This document shows, piece by piece, positions 1 through 8,936 of a stretch of DNA of 39,232 bases. The notes beneath the pieces are model-generated. The model did not search any database. It saw only the letters and a list, made by a program, of their open reading frames with translations, and had not been told where the DNA came from. Both the position numbers and the translations under genes were made by a program. The stretch lies in assembly GCA_015061545.1 (NCBI GenBank), contig SUWJ01000021.1, positions 1 through 39,232 on the forward strand. Direction: 5' to 3'. This DNA is from Lentisphaerota bacterium. GTDB taxonomy: Bacteria; Verrucomicrobiota; Lentisphaeria; Victivallales; Victivallaceae. How positions within the stretch are numbered: the stretch's first letter is position 1; each line of letters starts with the position of its first letter.

Positions 1-45
1 TCCCTCAAACGCCGGGAGCTTCGCTCAACTCCGTTCGGCTTCGCG

Positions 46-136
46 GAACTTTTCCGCTCGGTTTGCCGGAATATATCCGGCAAACTGCCCTCTCATGCGT
101 TCGCGGCCCTGACCGGGCTTTGCGGCGGAACGCCGC
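46..136. repeat. Hairpin-rich dispersed repeat, left copy
   Basis: This stretch is the inverse of the last 91 bases of the window (39142-39232). Positions 46-127 match the reverse complement exactly. Then 3 bases differ and 6 more match. It contains three hairpins in a row: 61-70 with 76-85 (10-bp stem, loop ATATA), 106-109 with 115-118, and 122-127 with 131-136 (GCGGCG/CGCCGC, loop GAA). The three mismatches are the GAA loop, which reads the same way at both window ends although the rest is inverted. The 45 bases outside it (1-45) hold two copies of GCTTCGC and may belong to the same element. No ORF, T-run or transposase is associated. It is probably a REP/MITE-like dispersed repeat at which assembly stopped. 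Confidence 0.8.
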
Positions 137-214
137 TTTGCCACGATATTTACTGCAGGAAATATGAAAAGTAATAAAAAAAACGCCACCGCGCCTGAGC
201 GCAAAAAACGTTAT

Positions 215-529
215 TCAGCGACCGTTTACGGAAGCGGGGCGCTTGTAATACATGATTACTTCGCCTTCTTTGCAGAGCCGGAATTTTTCACGGGCAATCT
301 TTTCTACTGCGTTCGGCGAAGTTTTCAGCATTGTCACTTCCCGCTGCAGAGCATCGCGCTCGGCACGTTTGATATCCGCTTCGGTCTTGATTTTGGTGTA
401 AAACTCCAACTGGCGAACGTACTGACGCCGCGCTGGATATATTATAGCCACACAAGCCATCACCAGCAATATGAACCCGACTGTACCAAGCCAAGTCCAA
501 ATTCCAGTTATTTGCTGATTTTTTGCCAT
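215..529 (-). CDS. FtsB/DivIC-like septum formation initiator
   Basis: A 104-aa bitopic protein with a short cytoplasmic N-terminus, one membrane helix at about residues 12-30, then a charged heptad-like stretch (about 38-72) that should form a coiled coil. It ends with the family signature AVEKIAREKF followed by a KEGE motif. FtsB/DivIC proteins join FtsL and FtsQ/DivIB to link the cytokinetic ring to septal peptidoglycan synthesis. Length and layout fit the family (about 90-130 aa). The ATG at 529 has a GGAG ribosome-binding site about 9 bases upstream. It lies 93 bases after the glycosyltransferase gene and is probably the last gene of a frr-led minus-strand unit. A GCGC-TCAG-GCGC hairpin and an 8-base T-run (minus strand, 176-202) just past the stop may be a weak terminator. 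Confidence 0.82.
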   Translation of the reverse strand: MAKNQQITGIWTWLGTVGFILLVMACVAIIYPARRQYVRQLEFYTKIKTEADIKRAERDALQREVTMLKTSPNAVEKIAREKFRLCKEGEVIMYYKRPASVNGR

Positions 530-622
530 AAATAATCACTCCATTTTTTGCACGGCATCCATGTTGTATTTCAATAAAAATAACTCCAAAGTGCGCTGCT
601 GTCAAATTTAAATTGATTTTTT

Positions 623-2455
623 CTATCTGGTAATGCGGATCACCAATTCTCCGGGCAATGTTTCGCCGTTAAACGAAGTTGCCTGATAGTTGCGCTGCAT
701 ATCGGCAATCAACACCGCATCAGCGCTGTTGTAATTTATTTTTATTGTCACCGTATCATCGGGCAGTCTGCCCGGAACTTTAACGGTGATTTTCTTGAAT
801 GCAGGCCGGTCAAAAGTGCAGCTCAACGGCTGATTGTTCACGCTCAAACTCAACAAACCGGCGCGGGATGCTTGCACGCTAAGCTCAATTTCGGTAAAAT
901 CGATCTGCCGATCAGCCTTGATTGGCGGCGGAAACTTTACGCTGCAAACGGAACCGCTCTTAACTTCCAGCGCCTGCCATCCGCCGAAGGTTTGCGGCCC
1001 GTGGTAGAACTGAACTGTTCTGCCGGCGTTGTCCGTCAAAACAGTTCCCGACGGGCGAACGATCTTCAAAATCGCAGCTTCCAGATTGTTGCGGTAAAAC
1101 TCGTAAGCCCCGATCGTGATAAAAGCCCCCAGCGCCAGCGTCAAAAATCCGTAAGTGCGGATAAAGCGCCAATCCTGCAACTGCGAACGCCGGATCAAAG
1201 CTGCCGCAAAAACACCCGCCATTACTGCCAGCAGCGGCAGCAGCGGCGACCGGAAACGCGACAAATTGTAAAATGCCGCCGTCGCGCCCCAATAGGCAAT
1301 AATAATCAGATATATAACCGTAAAATCCAGCCGACGCAATCTTTTTATCATCAAAAACAATCCCGCCAGCGCCAATGCTATAATGATTCCGGCGGGCAAT
1401 GTCCAGCCGACGATTTGGGAGGTACTGCCCTCACCTGCCAATGCTACATTGTTGGGTATCTCCCGATAATCCCAGAATAAAAGCAGTTTGCGGCCCGTCA
1501 GTTCCAAATAAGCTGCGGGTTCGCTTGCCAGATAATCAAGAATCTTTTTCCAGACCGGAATTTCCTCACAATCCTGCATCCAGATATGATAGGCTTGCGG
1601 GTATTCCATCGGGCCTGCGGGCAAACCGGGTTCTCTTCCGCCCGGCGGCGCTTCCGGGGTATTCCCCAACGCCAAAACCGCATCTGCCGCGGTGGAGGGT
1701 CCGCTTAAACGCCCCAGTTGAATCGAATTGTAAATGATAAAAGGCGATTCGACCAATAAAAATACTGCCAGCGCCACCACGCAACGAGCCGAAGCATTTT
1801 TCCAGCTTTTGCGCCTGATTTGAACAATAGTCAGCACTGCCAGCAGCGGCAGAAACACCAGCAGAACGTTTCCGCGGGTCAACGCCCCTACCGCCGCCGC
1901 TGCCGCCATGGCAATAAAATAGCGGTACAAACCTGTTTGCGCGGCAAGCACTGACAAATATGCCAGCAAGGTAATGTTGAAAGTCTGCAATGTGGCGATC
2001 TGGTGAAAAGGTGTGTAAAATATAAGTATATTGCACAACGCAGTCAGATAAGCAGCAATCAGCGCGGCGCGTTTTCCGCTCAACCTTGCCGCCGTCAGGC
2101 CAGCCAGCAATGCGGTAAACGCCCCCAGCAGCGCTTGCAGAATTATTACCGCCCAGACCGAACCGCCTGAAATCCAGCGGCACAACACCAGAAATACCGA
2201 GTAATAGAACGGCTGGTAGTAGAACGGTCCGGAAAACTCCCCGGCGGCAATCTGTCCGGATAAATCCATATATGTACGCAAATCAGTAGCTTCGTGCGGC
2301 AGAAAAACTGAGGACGCAAAAGCCCCGTGAGCAATCTCCCAGGCTGCCGCCAACCGCAGCGCCAGCGCCAGAAAAAAAGCTCCGTACAACCAGAAAAGAT
2401 AACGCCGCTTGCTGAGAAGAGGCGTATTGCTCTGAACAAGCGGCGTTTTTTTCAT
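623..2455 (-). CDS. GT39/ArnT-like membrane glycosyltransferase
   Basis: A 610-aa polytopic protein. The N-terminal two thirds has about 10-12 hydrophobic helices. The first periplasmic loop contains DLRTYMDLSGQ and a Tyr-rich QPFYYS segment, the layout of the dolichyl-phosphate-mannose mannosyltransferase / ArnT / PMT superfamily (GT39/GT83, GT-C fold). In that fold an acidic residue in the first loop is catalytic. These enzymes move a sugar from a polyprenyl-phosphate donor to protein or lipid A-like acceptors at the periplasmic face. The C-terminal 170 residues form a soluble, beta-rich, probably periplasmic domain. ATG at 2455 has an AGGAG site about 12 bases upstream. It follows frr after 23 bases and is probably cotranscribed with it. 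Donor and acceptor cannot be inferred. Family-level call only. Confidence 0.7.
   Translation of the reverse strand: MKKTPLVQSNTPLLSKRRYLFWLYGAFFLALALRLAAAWEIAHGAFASSVFLPHEATDLRTYMDLSGQIAAGEFSGPFYYQPFYYSVFLVLCRWISGGSVWAVIILQALLGAFTALLAGLTAARLSGKRAALIAAYLTALCNILIFYTPFHQIATLQTFNITLLAYLSVLAAQTGLYRYFIAMAAAAAVGALTRGNVLLVFLPLLAVLTIVQIRRKSWKNASARCVVALAVFLLVESPFIIYNSIQLGRLSGPSTAADAVLALGNTPEAPPGGREPGLPAGPMEYPQAYHIWMQDCEEIPVWKKILDYLASEPAAYLELTGRKLLLFWDYREIPNNVALAGEGSTSQIVGWTLPAGIIIALALAGLFLMIKRLRRLDFTVIYLIIIAYWGATAAFYNLSRFRSPLLPLLAVMAGVFAAALIRRSQLQDWRFIRTYGFLTLALGAFITIGAYEFYRNNLEAAILKIVRPSGTVLTDNAGRTVQFYHGPQTFGGWQALEVKSGSVCSVKFPPPIKADRQIDFTEIELSVQASRAGLLSLSVNNQPLSCTFDRPAFKKITVKVPGRLPDDTVTIKINYNSADAVLIADMQRNYQATSFNGETLPGELVIRITR
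2401..2447. repeat. 10-bp perfect inverted repeat at start of GT39-like gene
   Basis: AACGCCGCTT at 2401-2410 is exactly complementary to AAGCGGCGTT at 2438-2447, with a 27-base loop. In the minus-strand mRNA one arm starts about 8 bases after the AUG of the glycosyltransferase, so the hairpin sits where an initiating ribosome would be. On the plus strand it is followed by six T, but no plus-strand gene ends here. A role in translation is inference. Confidence 0.45.
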
Positions 2456-2478
2456 AAACTGAAAACTCCTGAAGCAGT

Positions 2479-3045
2479 TCAGACCGTCAGCAGTTCTTTT
2501 TCTTTTTCACCGACGATCTTGTCGATATCGGCAATGTGCTTATCGGTAGCTTTCTGGATATCATCCAGCAGCTTCTTGAGTTCGTCTTCGGTCAGCTCGC
2601 CGTCTTTCTGGAATTTTTTGGCAGCTTCGTTGCCATCGCGTCTGGCATTACGGATTGCGACTTTAGCTTCTTCGCTTCTGGCCTTGACCTGTTTGACCAG
2701 AGTCTTGCGCCGTTCTTCGGAAAGTTCAGGGATCGGCAGACGGATCAAGCGGCCGTCGCTGTTGGGCATGATCCCGAGATTGGAAGCCTTGATCGCTTTT
2801 TCCACCGCCGACACCGCCGAAGCATCCCAGGGCTGGATCGTCAGCAGACGCGGTTCAGGCGCGTTGATCTGCGCCATGTCGCGCAAACGGGTCTGCACGC
2901 CGTAATAATCTACCATCAGCCCTTCCACCAGCGAAGGCGACGCCTTCCCCGTGCGGATCGCACCGAGATCATGACGCATGGAGCTTTCGCTCTTTTCCAT
3001 TTTTTCTTCCAGATCCATCAATACCATATCGGCAATTTCTGACAT
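2479..3045 (-). CDS. frr: Ribosome recycling factor
   Basis: A 188-aa protein (family about 185). RRF works with EF-G to split post-termination ribosomes. Seen: N-terminal MSEIADMVLMDLEEKMEKSE, the conserved RTGKASPSLVEGL segment followed by VDYYG, the IQPWD turn in the middle and a C-terminal helix with many lysines and glutamates (QKATDKHIADIDKIVGEKEKE), i.e. the three-helix bundle plus beta domain. The reading frame stays open up to 3138, but the family start is the ATG at 3045, preceded by GGAGAAG. It is the first gene of the minus-strand unit with the GT39-like and FtsB-like genes, and is divergent from yebC. The neighbourhood tsf-pyrH-frr common elsewhere is not seen in this window. Confidence 0.97.
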   Translation of the reverse strand: MSEIADMVLMDLEEKMEKSESSMRHDLGAIRTGKASPSLVEGLMVDYYGVQTRLRDMAQINAPEPRLLTIQPWDASAVSAVEKAIKASNLGIMPNSDGRLIRLPIPELSEERRKTLVKQVKARSEEAKVAIRNARRDGNEAAKKFQKDGELTEDELKKLLDDIQKATDKHIADIDKIVGEKEKELLTV

Positions 3046-3099
3046 AATTCTTCTCCATTTTTTGCAATTTTGGAACATTTTTTGTATGTGCTTGAGTAA

Positions 3100-3127
3100 A
3101 ATGTACCGCATTTTGCACAAAATGCAA
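3100..3127 (-). promoter_or_regulatory. Predicted frr promoter
   Basis: On the minus strand TTGCAT (3127-3122) and TACATT (3105-3100) are separated by 16 bases. Predicted transcript start is near 3093, leaving a 5' leader of roughly 48 bases before the frr ATG. A perfect palindrome occupies the spacer (3108-3125). Confidence 0.5.
3108..3125. promoter_or_regulatory. 18-bp palindrome inside frr promoter
   Basis: GCATTTTG and CAAAATGC are exact reverse complements around a CA centre. The site fills the spacer and touches the -35 of the predicted frr promoter, a position where a bound repressor would block transcription. No regulator gene is adjacent, so the ligand and protein are unknown. Confidence 0.45.
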
Positions 3128-3147
3128 GTAAGATGCACTCTTTGGGC

Positions 3148-3176
3148 TTGAAAAAATTGAGTTTTGGCGCTATTTT
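3148..3176 (+). promoter_or_regulatory. Predicted yebC promoter
   Basis: TTGAAA (3148-3153), a 17-base spacer and TATTTT (3171-3176). An alternative -10 (TATAAA) lies a few bases downstream. The first gene downstream is yebC, about 50 bases away. Confidence 0.4.
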
Positions 3177-3227
3177 ATATAAAAGCGTGTGTTTTTCAGT
3201 CGAAAAAGTAAGAAAGAAGAGGTTTTT

Positions 3228-3980
3228 ATGTCCGGACACAGCAAATGGGCAAACATCAAACACAAAAAAGACGCAGCCGATAAAGCCAGAGGTCGTATCT
3301 TCTCGCGTCTGGGTAAAGAAATCATGGTCGCAGCCAAGATGGGCGGCGGCGACGTGGATACCAACCCCCGTCTGCGTTCAGGCATTGCCGCTGCCAAAGC
3401 AGCCAATATGCCTAACGCCAACATCGACCGCGCGATCAAAAAAGGTCTGGGCGAACTCGGTGATGTCACCTTTGAAGAAATCCAGTACGAAGGCTATGCC
3501 GCCGGCGGCGTGGCGCTTTTGATCGACTGCCTGACCGATAACCGCAACCGTTCCGCCAGCGAAGTGCGTACCACGCTGGACCGCAACAACGGCAACCTTG
3601 CCAGTTCGGGTTCGGTGGCTTATATGTTCAAACGTCAGAGTCACTTTGTCATCGAAGGCGAAAATGCCGATGAAGACAAGCTCATGGATATTGTGCTGGA
3701 TGCCGGAGCGGAAGATCTGATCGTGGAAGACGGCGTAGCGGAAATCTGGGGTGAACCCTCCGCTTTTGAAGCTATTGCCGATGCGCTTGCCGCTGCCGGT
3801 ATCAGCGCCAGCGAAGCGGCAGTTACCCGCCGTCCCGACAACACGGTTTCCATTACCGATGTGCATACCGCCGAACAGGTGCTCAAGCTGATCGATAAAC
3901 TTGAAGATCTGGACGACGTGCAGGAAGTCACGGGCAACTTTGAAATCGACGATTCGATCGCCGATCAGGTCAATGTCTGA
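3228..3980 (+). CDS. yebC: YebC/PmpR (TACO1) family protein
   Basis: A 250-aa protein, the usual family length. It opens with the diagnostic MSGHSKWANIKHKK, followed by KGRIFSRLGKEI-like and NPRLRSGIAAAKAANMP blocks. The central YEGYAAGGVALLIDCLTDN segment and C-terminal ferredoxin-like domains complete the family layout. YebC proteins were long called transcriptional regulators. Some members act on translating ribosomes at proline stretches, and which role applies here cannot be read from sequence. The frame is open 13 codons further upstream, but the ATG at 3228 carries the conserved N-terminus and has AAGAAGAGG just before it. It is divergent from frr. No terminator is visible before the eno promoter 10 bases after its stop. 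Confidence 0.96.
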   Translation: MSGHSKWANIKHKKDAADKARGRIFSRLGKEIMVAAKMGGGDVDTNPRLRSGIAAAKAANMPNANIDRAIKKGLGELGDVTFEEIQYEGYAAGGVALLIDCLTDNRNRSASEVRTTLDRNNGNLASSGSVAYMFKRQSHFVIEGENADEDKLMDIVLDAGAEDLIVEDGVAEIWGEPSAFEAIADALAAAGISASEAAVTRRPDNTVSITDVHTAEQVLKLIDKLEDLDDVQEVTGNFEIDDSIADQVNV

Positions 3981-3986
3981 TAGAAT

Positions 3987-5340
<1,354 letters not shown>

Positions 5341-5361
5341 TCGACTGAACAAGTCTGATTC

Positions 5362-5398
5362 AAAAATCCGTCCGATTAAGTTCGGGCGGATTTTTTTT
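5362..5398 (+). terminator. Rho-independent terminator of eno
   Basis: AATCCGTCCGA (5365-5375) pairs with TCGGGCGGATT (5382-5392, one G-U) around a short loop. Eight to nine T follow directly. A strong canonical terminator 22 bases after the eno stop. Confidence 0.9.
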
Positions 5399-5470
5399 GC
5401 TTTTAAAGCAGCAGCTTGACATCCGGACAATAAAAACAACTAAAAAAAGCCAAACTCTTTTTCTGCAAAT

Positions 5471-5499
5471 TTGAGTAAATGCATTTTAGAGTGTATATT
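5471..5499 (+). promoter_or_regulatory. Predicted promoter of phosphate transporter operon
   Basis: TTGAGT (5471-5476), 17 bases, then TATATT (5494-5499) preceded by TG (extended -10). Predicted start is near 5506, about 40 bases before the coding region. Confidence 0.6.
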
Positions 5500-5546
5500 A
5501 AAGCGTGTATGATTTTTGATTTTCAACAATAACTGAAAGTTATGAT

Positions 5547-8006
5547 ATGATGCAGAAAAATTCATTGCGTTTGACCTTCTTGCTTACTCTGCTTTTATCC
5601 ACATTTTTTATTGCGGGGTGTTCCCCCAACGGCGGCAACAATAAAGTTGCCAAGCTCAAAGTATTCAGCGGAGCCAATCAATATACTCTGCCGGGGGAAG
5701 AGTTTGCTCATGATCTGGTGATCGTGGCGGAAGGGGTTGCTGAACGCGGATTTTTCGGCAACTCCAGCGTGCGCCCGGCGGTAAATGCTCCGCTGACGGT
5801 TACGTTGCCTGAAAATTCAGCATTGCAGGTTGATCCGATGCAATGCAAAACCGATTTGGGCGGTGCCGCCCGCTTCAAGATCAAGGCAGGTTCCCAAGTA
5901 GGCGATCATTATTTCACGATCACGCCCGACAGCAATCCTGAACAACCGCTGACGGTCCACTTTACTATCGGCGCACAAATCACCGGCGGCGAACAGGAAA
6001 TCGGCGTGGGTGCAACTGCGCCTAAACCGATTTCGGTCAAACTGGTGCGTCAGGATGGAACTCCGGCAGTCAATGTGCCGGTATATTTCAAGGTAATCAG
6101 TTCACCGGTGGCAGGTACTGCCGGTGCCGGTGTTTCAACCGAAACAGCCCATACCAACGGTCAGGGCGAAGCTCAGACTATGGTCAAAAGCGGCAAAGTC
6201 AGCGGCGAATATGTGCTGGGCGTGGAAATTGCCGATCCCGAAGAAAATTATTATATGCGGCAAATTCAAGTCCGTATATTGGCGCTGGATGTGTGGAAAG
6301 TGGCGATCAATGTGCTGGGGGCGCTGGCACTCTTTATCTTCGGGATGAAACTCATGAGCGACGGCTTGATGAAAATCGCCGGCGACCGCATGAAAAAAAT
6401 TCTGCACTTCTTCTCCCGCAACGGTATTGTGGCAGTCTGCGCAGGAGCGGCGGTTACTGCGGTGGTGCAGTCATCCAGCGCTACAACGGTTATGGTGATC
6501 GGTTTTATCAATGCGGGATTGCTTAATCTTACTCAGTCGATCGGGATCATTTTCGGCGCCAATATCGGTACAACCGTTACCGCGCAGCTGATATCGTTCA
6601 ATCTGGGCGTGCTTGCCATGCCTGCTATTGCGCTGGGGATGATCGGTCTTTTTGCCAGCAAACGCATGGTGCGGGGCTGGGGGGAATCCTGTGTGGGATT
6701 CGGTTTGATCTTTTACGGCATCGGTCTGATGAGTTCGGAATTGAAAGTTCTGAGCGTACTGCCCAGTTTTCAGCATTTCTTCCAACTCTTTGACTGTGCC
6801 CCCACCAGCGAAGCCGGGTTCATACCGCTGCTGCCCGTGCTGGGAGCATTGATCGTAAGTACAGTTTTCACCATGCTGGTGCAAAGCAGCGCGGCGGCGC
6901 TGGGGATCGTACTGGCTCTTTCCGGCGGCGGACTTATCAACTTTTACACGGCATTGCCGCTGTTGCTGGGAACCAACATCGGTACAACGATCACAGCATT
7001 TCTGGCATCGCTGGCAGCCAACCGTCATGCCAAACAGGCGGCACTGGCGCACTTTCTGTTCAACACCATCGGTGCAGTGCTGCTGATAGGCAGTCTGTAC
7101 ATAACGATCAGCGATAGCCATATACCTGTATTCATGGCGCTTATCGACAGTATTACTCCGGGGGATGTGTTTGCCGAAGTTCCGCAGAATATCGAGCGGC
7201 ATATTGCCATGGCCCATACTATCTTCAATGTTATCAACACTATAATCCTGATGCCGTTCATCAAGCCCTTTGCCATATTGTGCGAAAAACTTATTCCCGT
7301 TAAAACAGAAACTCAGGATTCCACCCAGCTTTTGGAACCGCACTTGCTGGCGACCCCGACTGCCGCTCTTGAACAGGTGGTCATGGCGATCCGCAATATG
7401 GTAAATGATTCGTGGCGCATGATCGATCAGGCAGTTAATCGCCACTTTGTCAAGCTGGATATAGATCAGGATGCCTTTGATGAGTTAGCCGAAGAAGAAG
7501 ATAAGATCGACCGTATGCAGGCCGATGTTACTGAATATCTGGTCAAGATCATGCGACGGCGCAACCTGACCGACCATCAGTCGGAACTGATTCCGCTTTT
7601 GATGCATTGTACCAACGATGCGGAACGCATTGCCGACCATACCGCCAATATCATTGTGCTGGCGGAACGGTTGAGCAAAAGCGATAAAAAGCTCTCCAAT
7701 GCCAGTATAAAAGCTATCGAAAAGGTGTGGAACATTCTTAATCACGAAGCCTCCAGCGTGATGGTGGCGCTGGGCAGCACCGATGCTGATGAAGTGAAAG
7801 CGGCGTTGAAAAGCGAGCGCAAGATCAATAAGCTGACAAGGGAATTTGAACAGGAAAATATTGACCGTCTGCGCAAAGGCTCCTGCAGTCTTGCCAACAG
7901 CGTGATCTATATTGAACTGCTGGGCGAATTGGAAAAGCTGGGCGATCACCTCAGCAACATCGCCGAGCGTACCCCCGAAATCCAAAAACATTATATCAAT
8001 CTTTGA
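5547..8006 (+). CDS. Na+/phosphate cotransporter with lipoprotein/Ig-like N-terminus and PhoU-like tail
   Basis: An 819-aa fusion. Residues 1-25 are a lipoprotein signal with lipobox FIAGC (C25). Residues about 30-245 are beta-rich and look like two Ig-like (Big-type) modules, each with a polar TVTLP or VPVYFKV strand pattern and GGAARF/GQGEAQT turns. At about 248 the membrane part starts (LGALALFIFGMKLM), with the two NptA/PNaS half-repeats marked by QSSSATT (Q308) and QSSAAALG (Q446). Residues about 605-819 are helical and PhoU-like. NptA-type proteins import phosphate with Na+; PhoU tails are thought to regulate this. Ordinary bacterial members start at the membrane domain, so the exported N-terminus is unusual. 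The RBS is weak. Adjacent ATGs at 5547 and 5550 cannot be told apart. Cotranscribed with the fumarase genes (13-base gap). Confidence 0.88.
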   Translation: MMQKNSLRLTFLLTLLLSTFFIAGCSPNGGNNKVAKLKVFSGANQYTLPGEEFAHDLVIVAEGVAERGFFGNSSVRPAVNAPLTVTLPENSALQVDPMQCKTDLGGAARFKIKAGSQVGDHYFTITPDSNPEQPLTVHFTIGAQITGGEQEIGVGATAPKPISVKLVRQDGTPAVNVPVYFKVISSPVAGTAGAGVSTETAHTNGQGEAQTMVKSGKVSGEYVLGVEIADPEENYYMRQIQVRILALDVWKVAINVLGALALFIFGMKLMSDGLMKIAGDRMKKILHFFSRNGIVAVCAGAAVTAVVQSSSATTVMVIGFINAGLLNLTQSIGIIFGANIGTTVTAQLISFNLGVLAMPAIALGMIGLFASKRMVRGWGESCVGFGLIFYGIGLMSSELKVLSVLPSFQHFFQLFDCAPTSEAGFIPLLPVLGALIVSTVFTMLVQSSAAALGIVLALSGGGLINFYTALPLLLGTNIGTTITAFLASLAANRHAKQAALAHFLFNTIGAVLLIGSLYITISDSHIPVFMALIDSITPGDVFAEVPQNIERHIAMAHTIFNVINTIILMPFIKPFAILCEKLIPVKTETQDSTQLLEPHLLATPTAALEQVVMAIRNMVNDSWRMIDQAVNRHFVKLDIDQDAFDELAEEEDKIDRMQADVTEYLVKIMRRRNLTDHQSELIPLLMHCTNDAERIADHTANIIVLAERLSKSDKKLSNASIKAIEKVWNILNHEASSVMVALGSTDADEVKAALKSERKINKLTREFEQENIDRLRKGSCSLANSVIYIELLGELEKLGDHLSNIAERTPEIQKHYINL

Positions 8007-8019
8007 ACAGGTATTTATT

Positions 8020-8916
8020 ATGTCTGAAAAAATTAAAATAAAAATCGCTTCAGGATCCATTTGTGATTCCATTCGCACGATTCCTTTTGCCGAAGTGGTG
8101 GAAGCCGTCCGTTTGTGCTGCCTTTCAGCTGCAGTAAATCTGCCGCAAGATGTGCTTGCTTCGCTGGAAAATGCTTATAAGAATGAAACCAATGCGTTGG
8201 CTAAAGAGCTGATCGGGCAATGTCTGGAAAATGCCCGGATTGCCCGTGAAGAAAATATGCCGATCTGTCAGGATACAGGTTTTGCGGTGTTTTTCGTGGA
8301 AATCGGCACTCACGTCAAGATCGACGGCGGCACGATCTGCGAAGCTATCACCGAAGGTACCCGGCAGGGATATAAGGATGGATTTTTGCGTAAAAGCATC
8401 GTCAGCGATCCGCTGTTCAAACGCAAAAATACCACTGACAACACGCCGCCGATCATCCATCTTACGCAGGTTCCAGGCGACCGCATCAATGTTATATTAG
8501 CGCCCAAAGGCGGCGGTTCGGAAAACATGAGTGCGTTGAAAATGCTCAAACCGTCTGATGGCAGAGCCGGAGTGGTGGACTTTGTGGTGGAATCGGTAGT
8601 CAAAGCCGGCGGCAACCCCTGCCCGCCGGTGATCGTGGGCGTAGGTATCGGCGGAACCTTTGAGCAATCGGCGCTGTTGGCTAAAAAGGCGCTGCTGCGC
8701 AAAGTCGGCAGCGAAAATCCCGACCGCGAATATGCCGAATTGGAACAGGAGATCCTCAGCAAGATCAATGCTTCAGGAGTTGGTCCGCAGGGGTTGGGCG
8801 GCGATACAACTGCCTTGGCGGTACATATCAACCATCACCCCTGCCACATTGCCAGTTTGCCGGTGGCGGTAAATATCAACTGCCACGCTGCCCGCCATGC
8901 CGGGTTTGAGCTGTAA
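8020..8916 (+). CDS. Class I fumarate hydratase, alpha subunit
   Basis: A 298-aa subunit of the oxygen-sensitive [4Fe-4S] fumarase/tartrate dehydratase family, in which alpha and beta halves are separate polypeptides. Three cluster cysteines are in the expected places: C83 in PICQDTG, C201 in GGNPCPP and C275 in HHPCHIASLP. KGGGSENMS and GVGIGGTFE are family blocks. The reaction is fumarate + water to malate (or a related dicarboxylate). The frame is open for 36 codons upstream inside the transporter gene. The ATG at 8020, after ACAGG, gives the correct N-terminus. The beta subunit follows after 20 bases. Substrate could be tartrate instead of fumarate; no tartrate genes are nearby, so fumarate is preferred. 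Confidence 0.92.
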   Translation: MSEKIKIKIASGSICDSIRTIPFAEVVEAVRLCCLSAAVNLPQDVLASLENAYKNETNALAKELIGQCLENARIAREENMPICQDTGFAVFFVEIGTHVKIDGGTICEAITEGTRQGYKDGFLRKSIVSDPLFKRKNTTDNTPPIIHLTQVPGDRINVILAPKGGGSENMSALKMLKPSDGRAGVVDFVVESVVKAGGNPCPPVIVGVGIGGTFEQSALLAKKALLRKVGSENPDREYAELEQEILSKINASGVGPQGLGGDTTALAVHINHHPCHIASLPVAVNINCHAARHAGFEL

Positions 8917-8936
8917 CACGCATACGAGGTATTTTT

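Noticed and set aside
164..535. Plus-strand ORF opposite the FtsB-like gene
   Set aside because: Antisense shadow. The minus-strand frame has a membrane helix, coiled coil and family motif.
3046..3138. Upstream-extended start for frr
   Set aside because: The 31 extra residues are not part of the family and would cover the promoter. ATG at 3045 has a good ribosome-binding site.
7912..8019. Upstream-extended start for the fumarase alpha subunit
   Set aside because: The extension lies inside the transporter gene in another frame. The family N-terminus begins at 8020.
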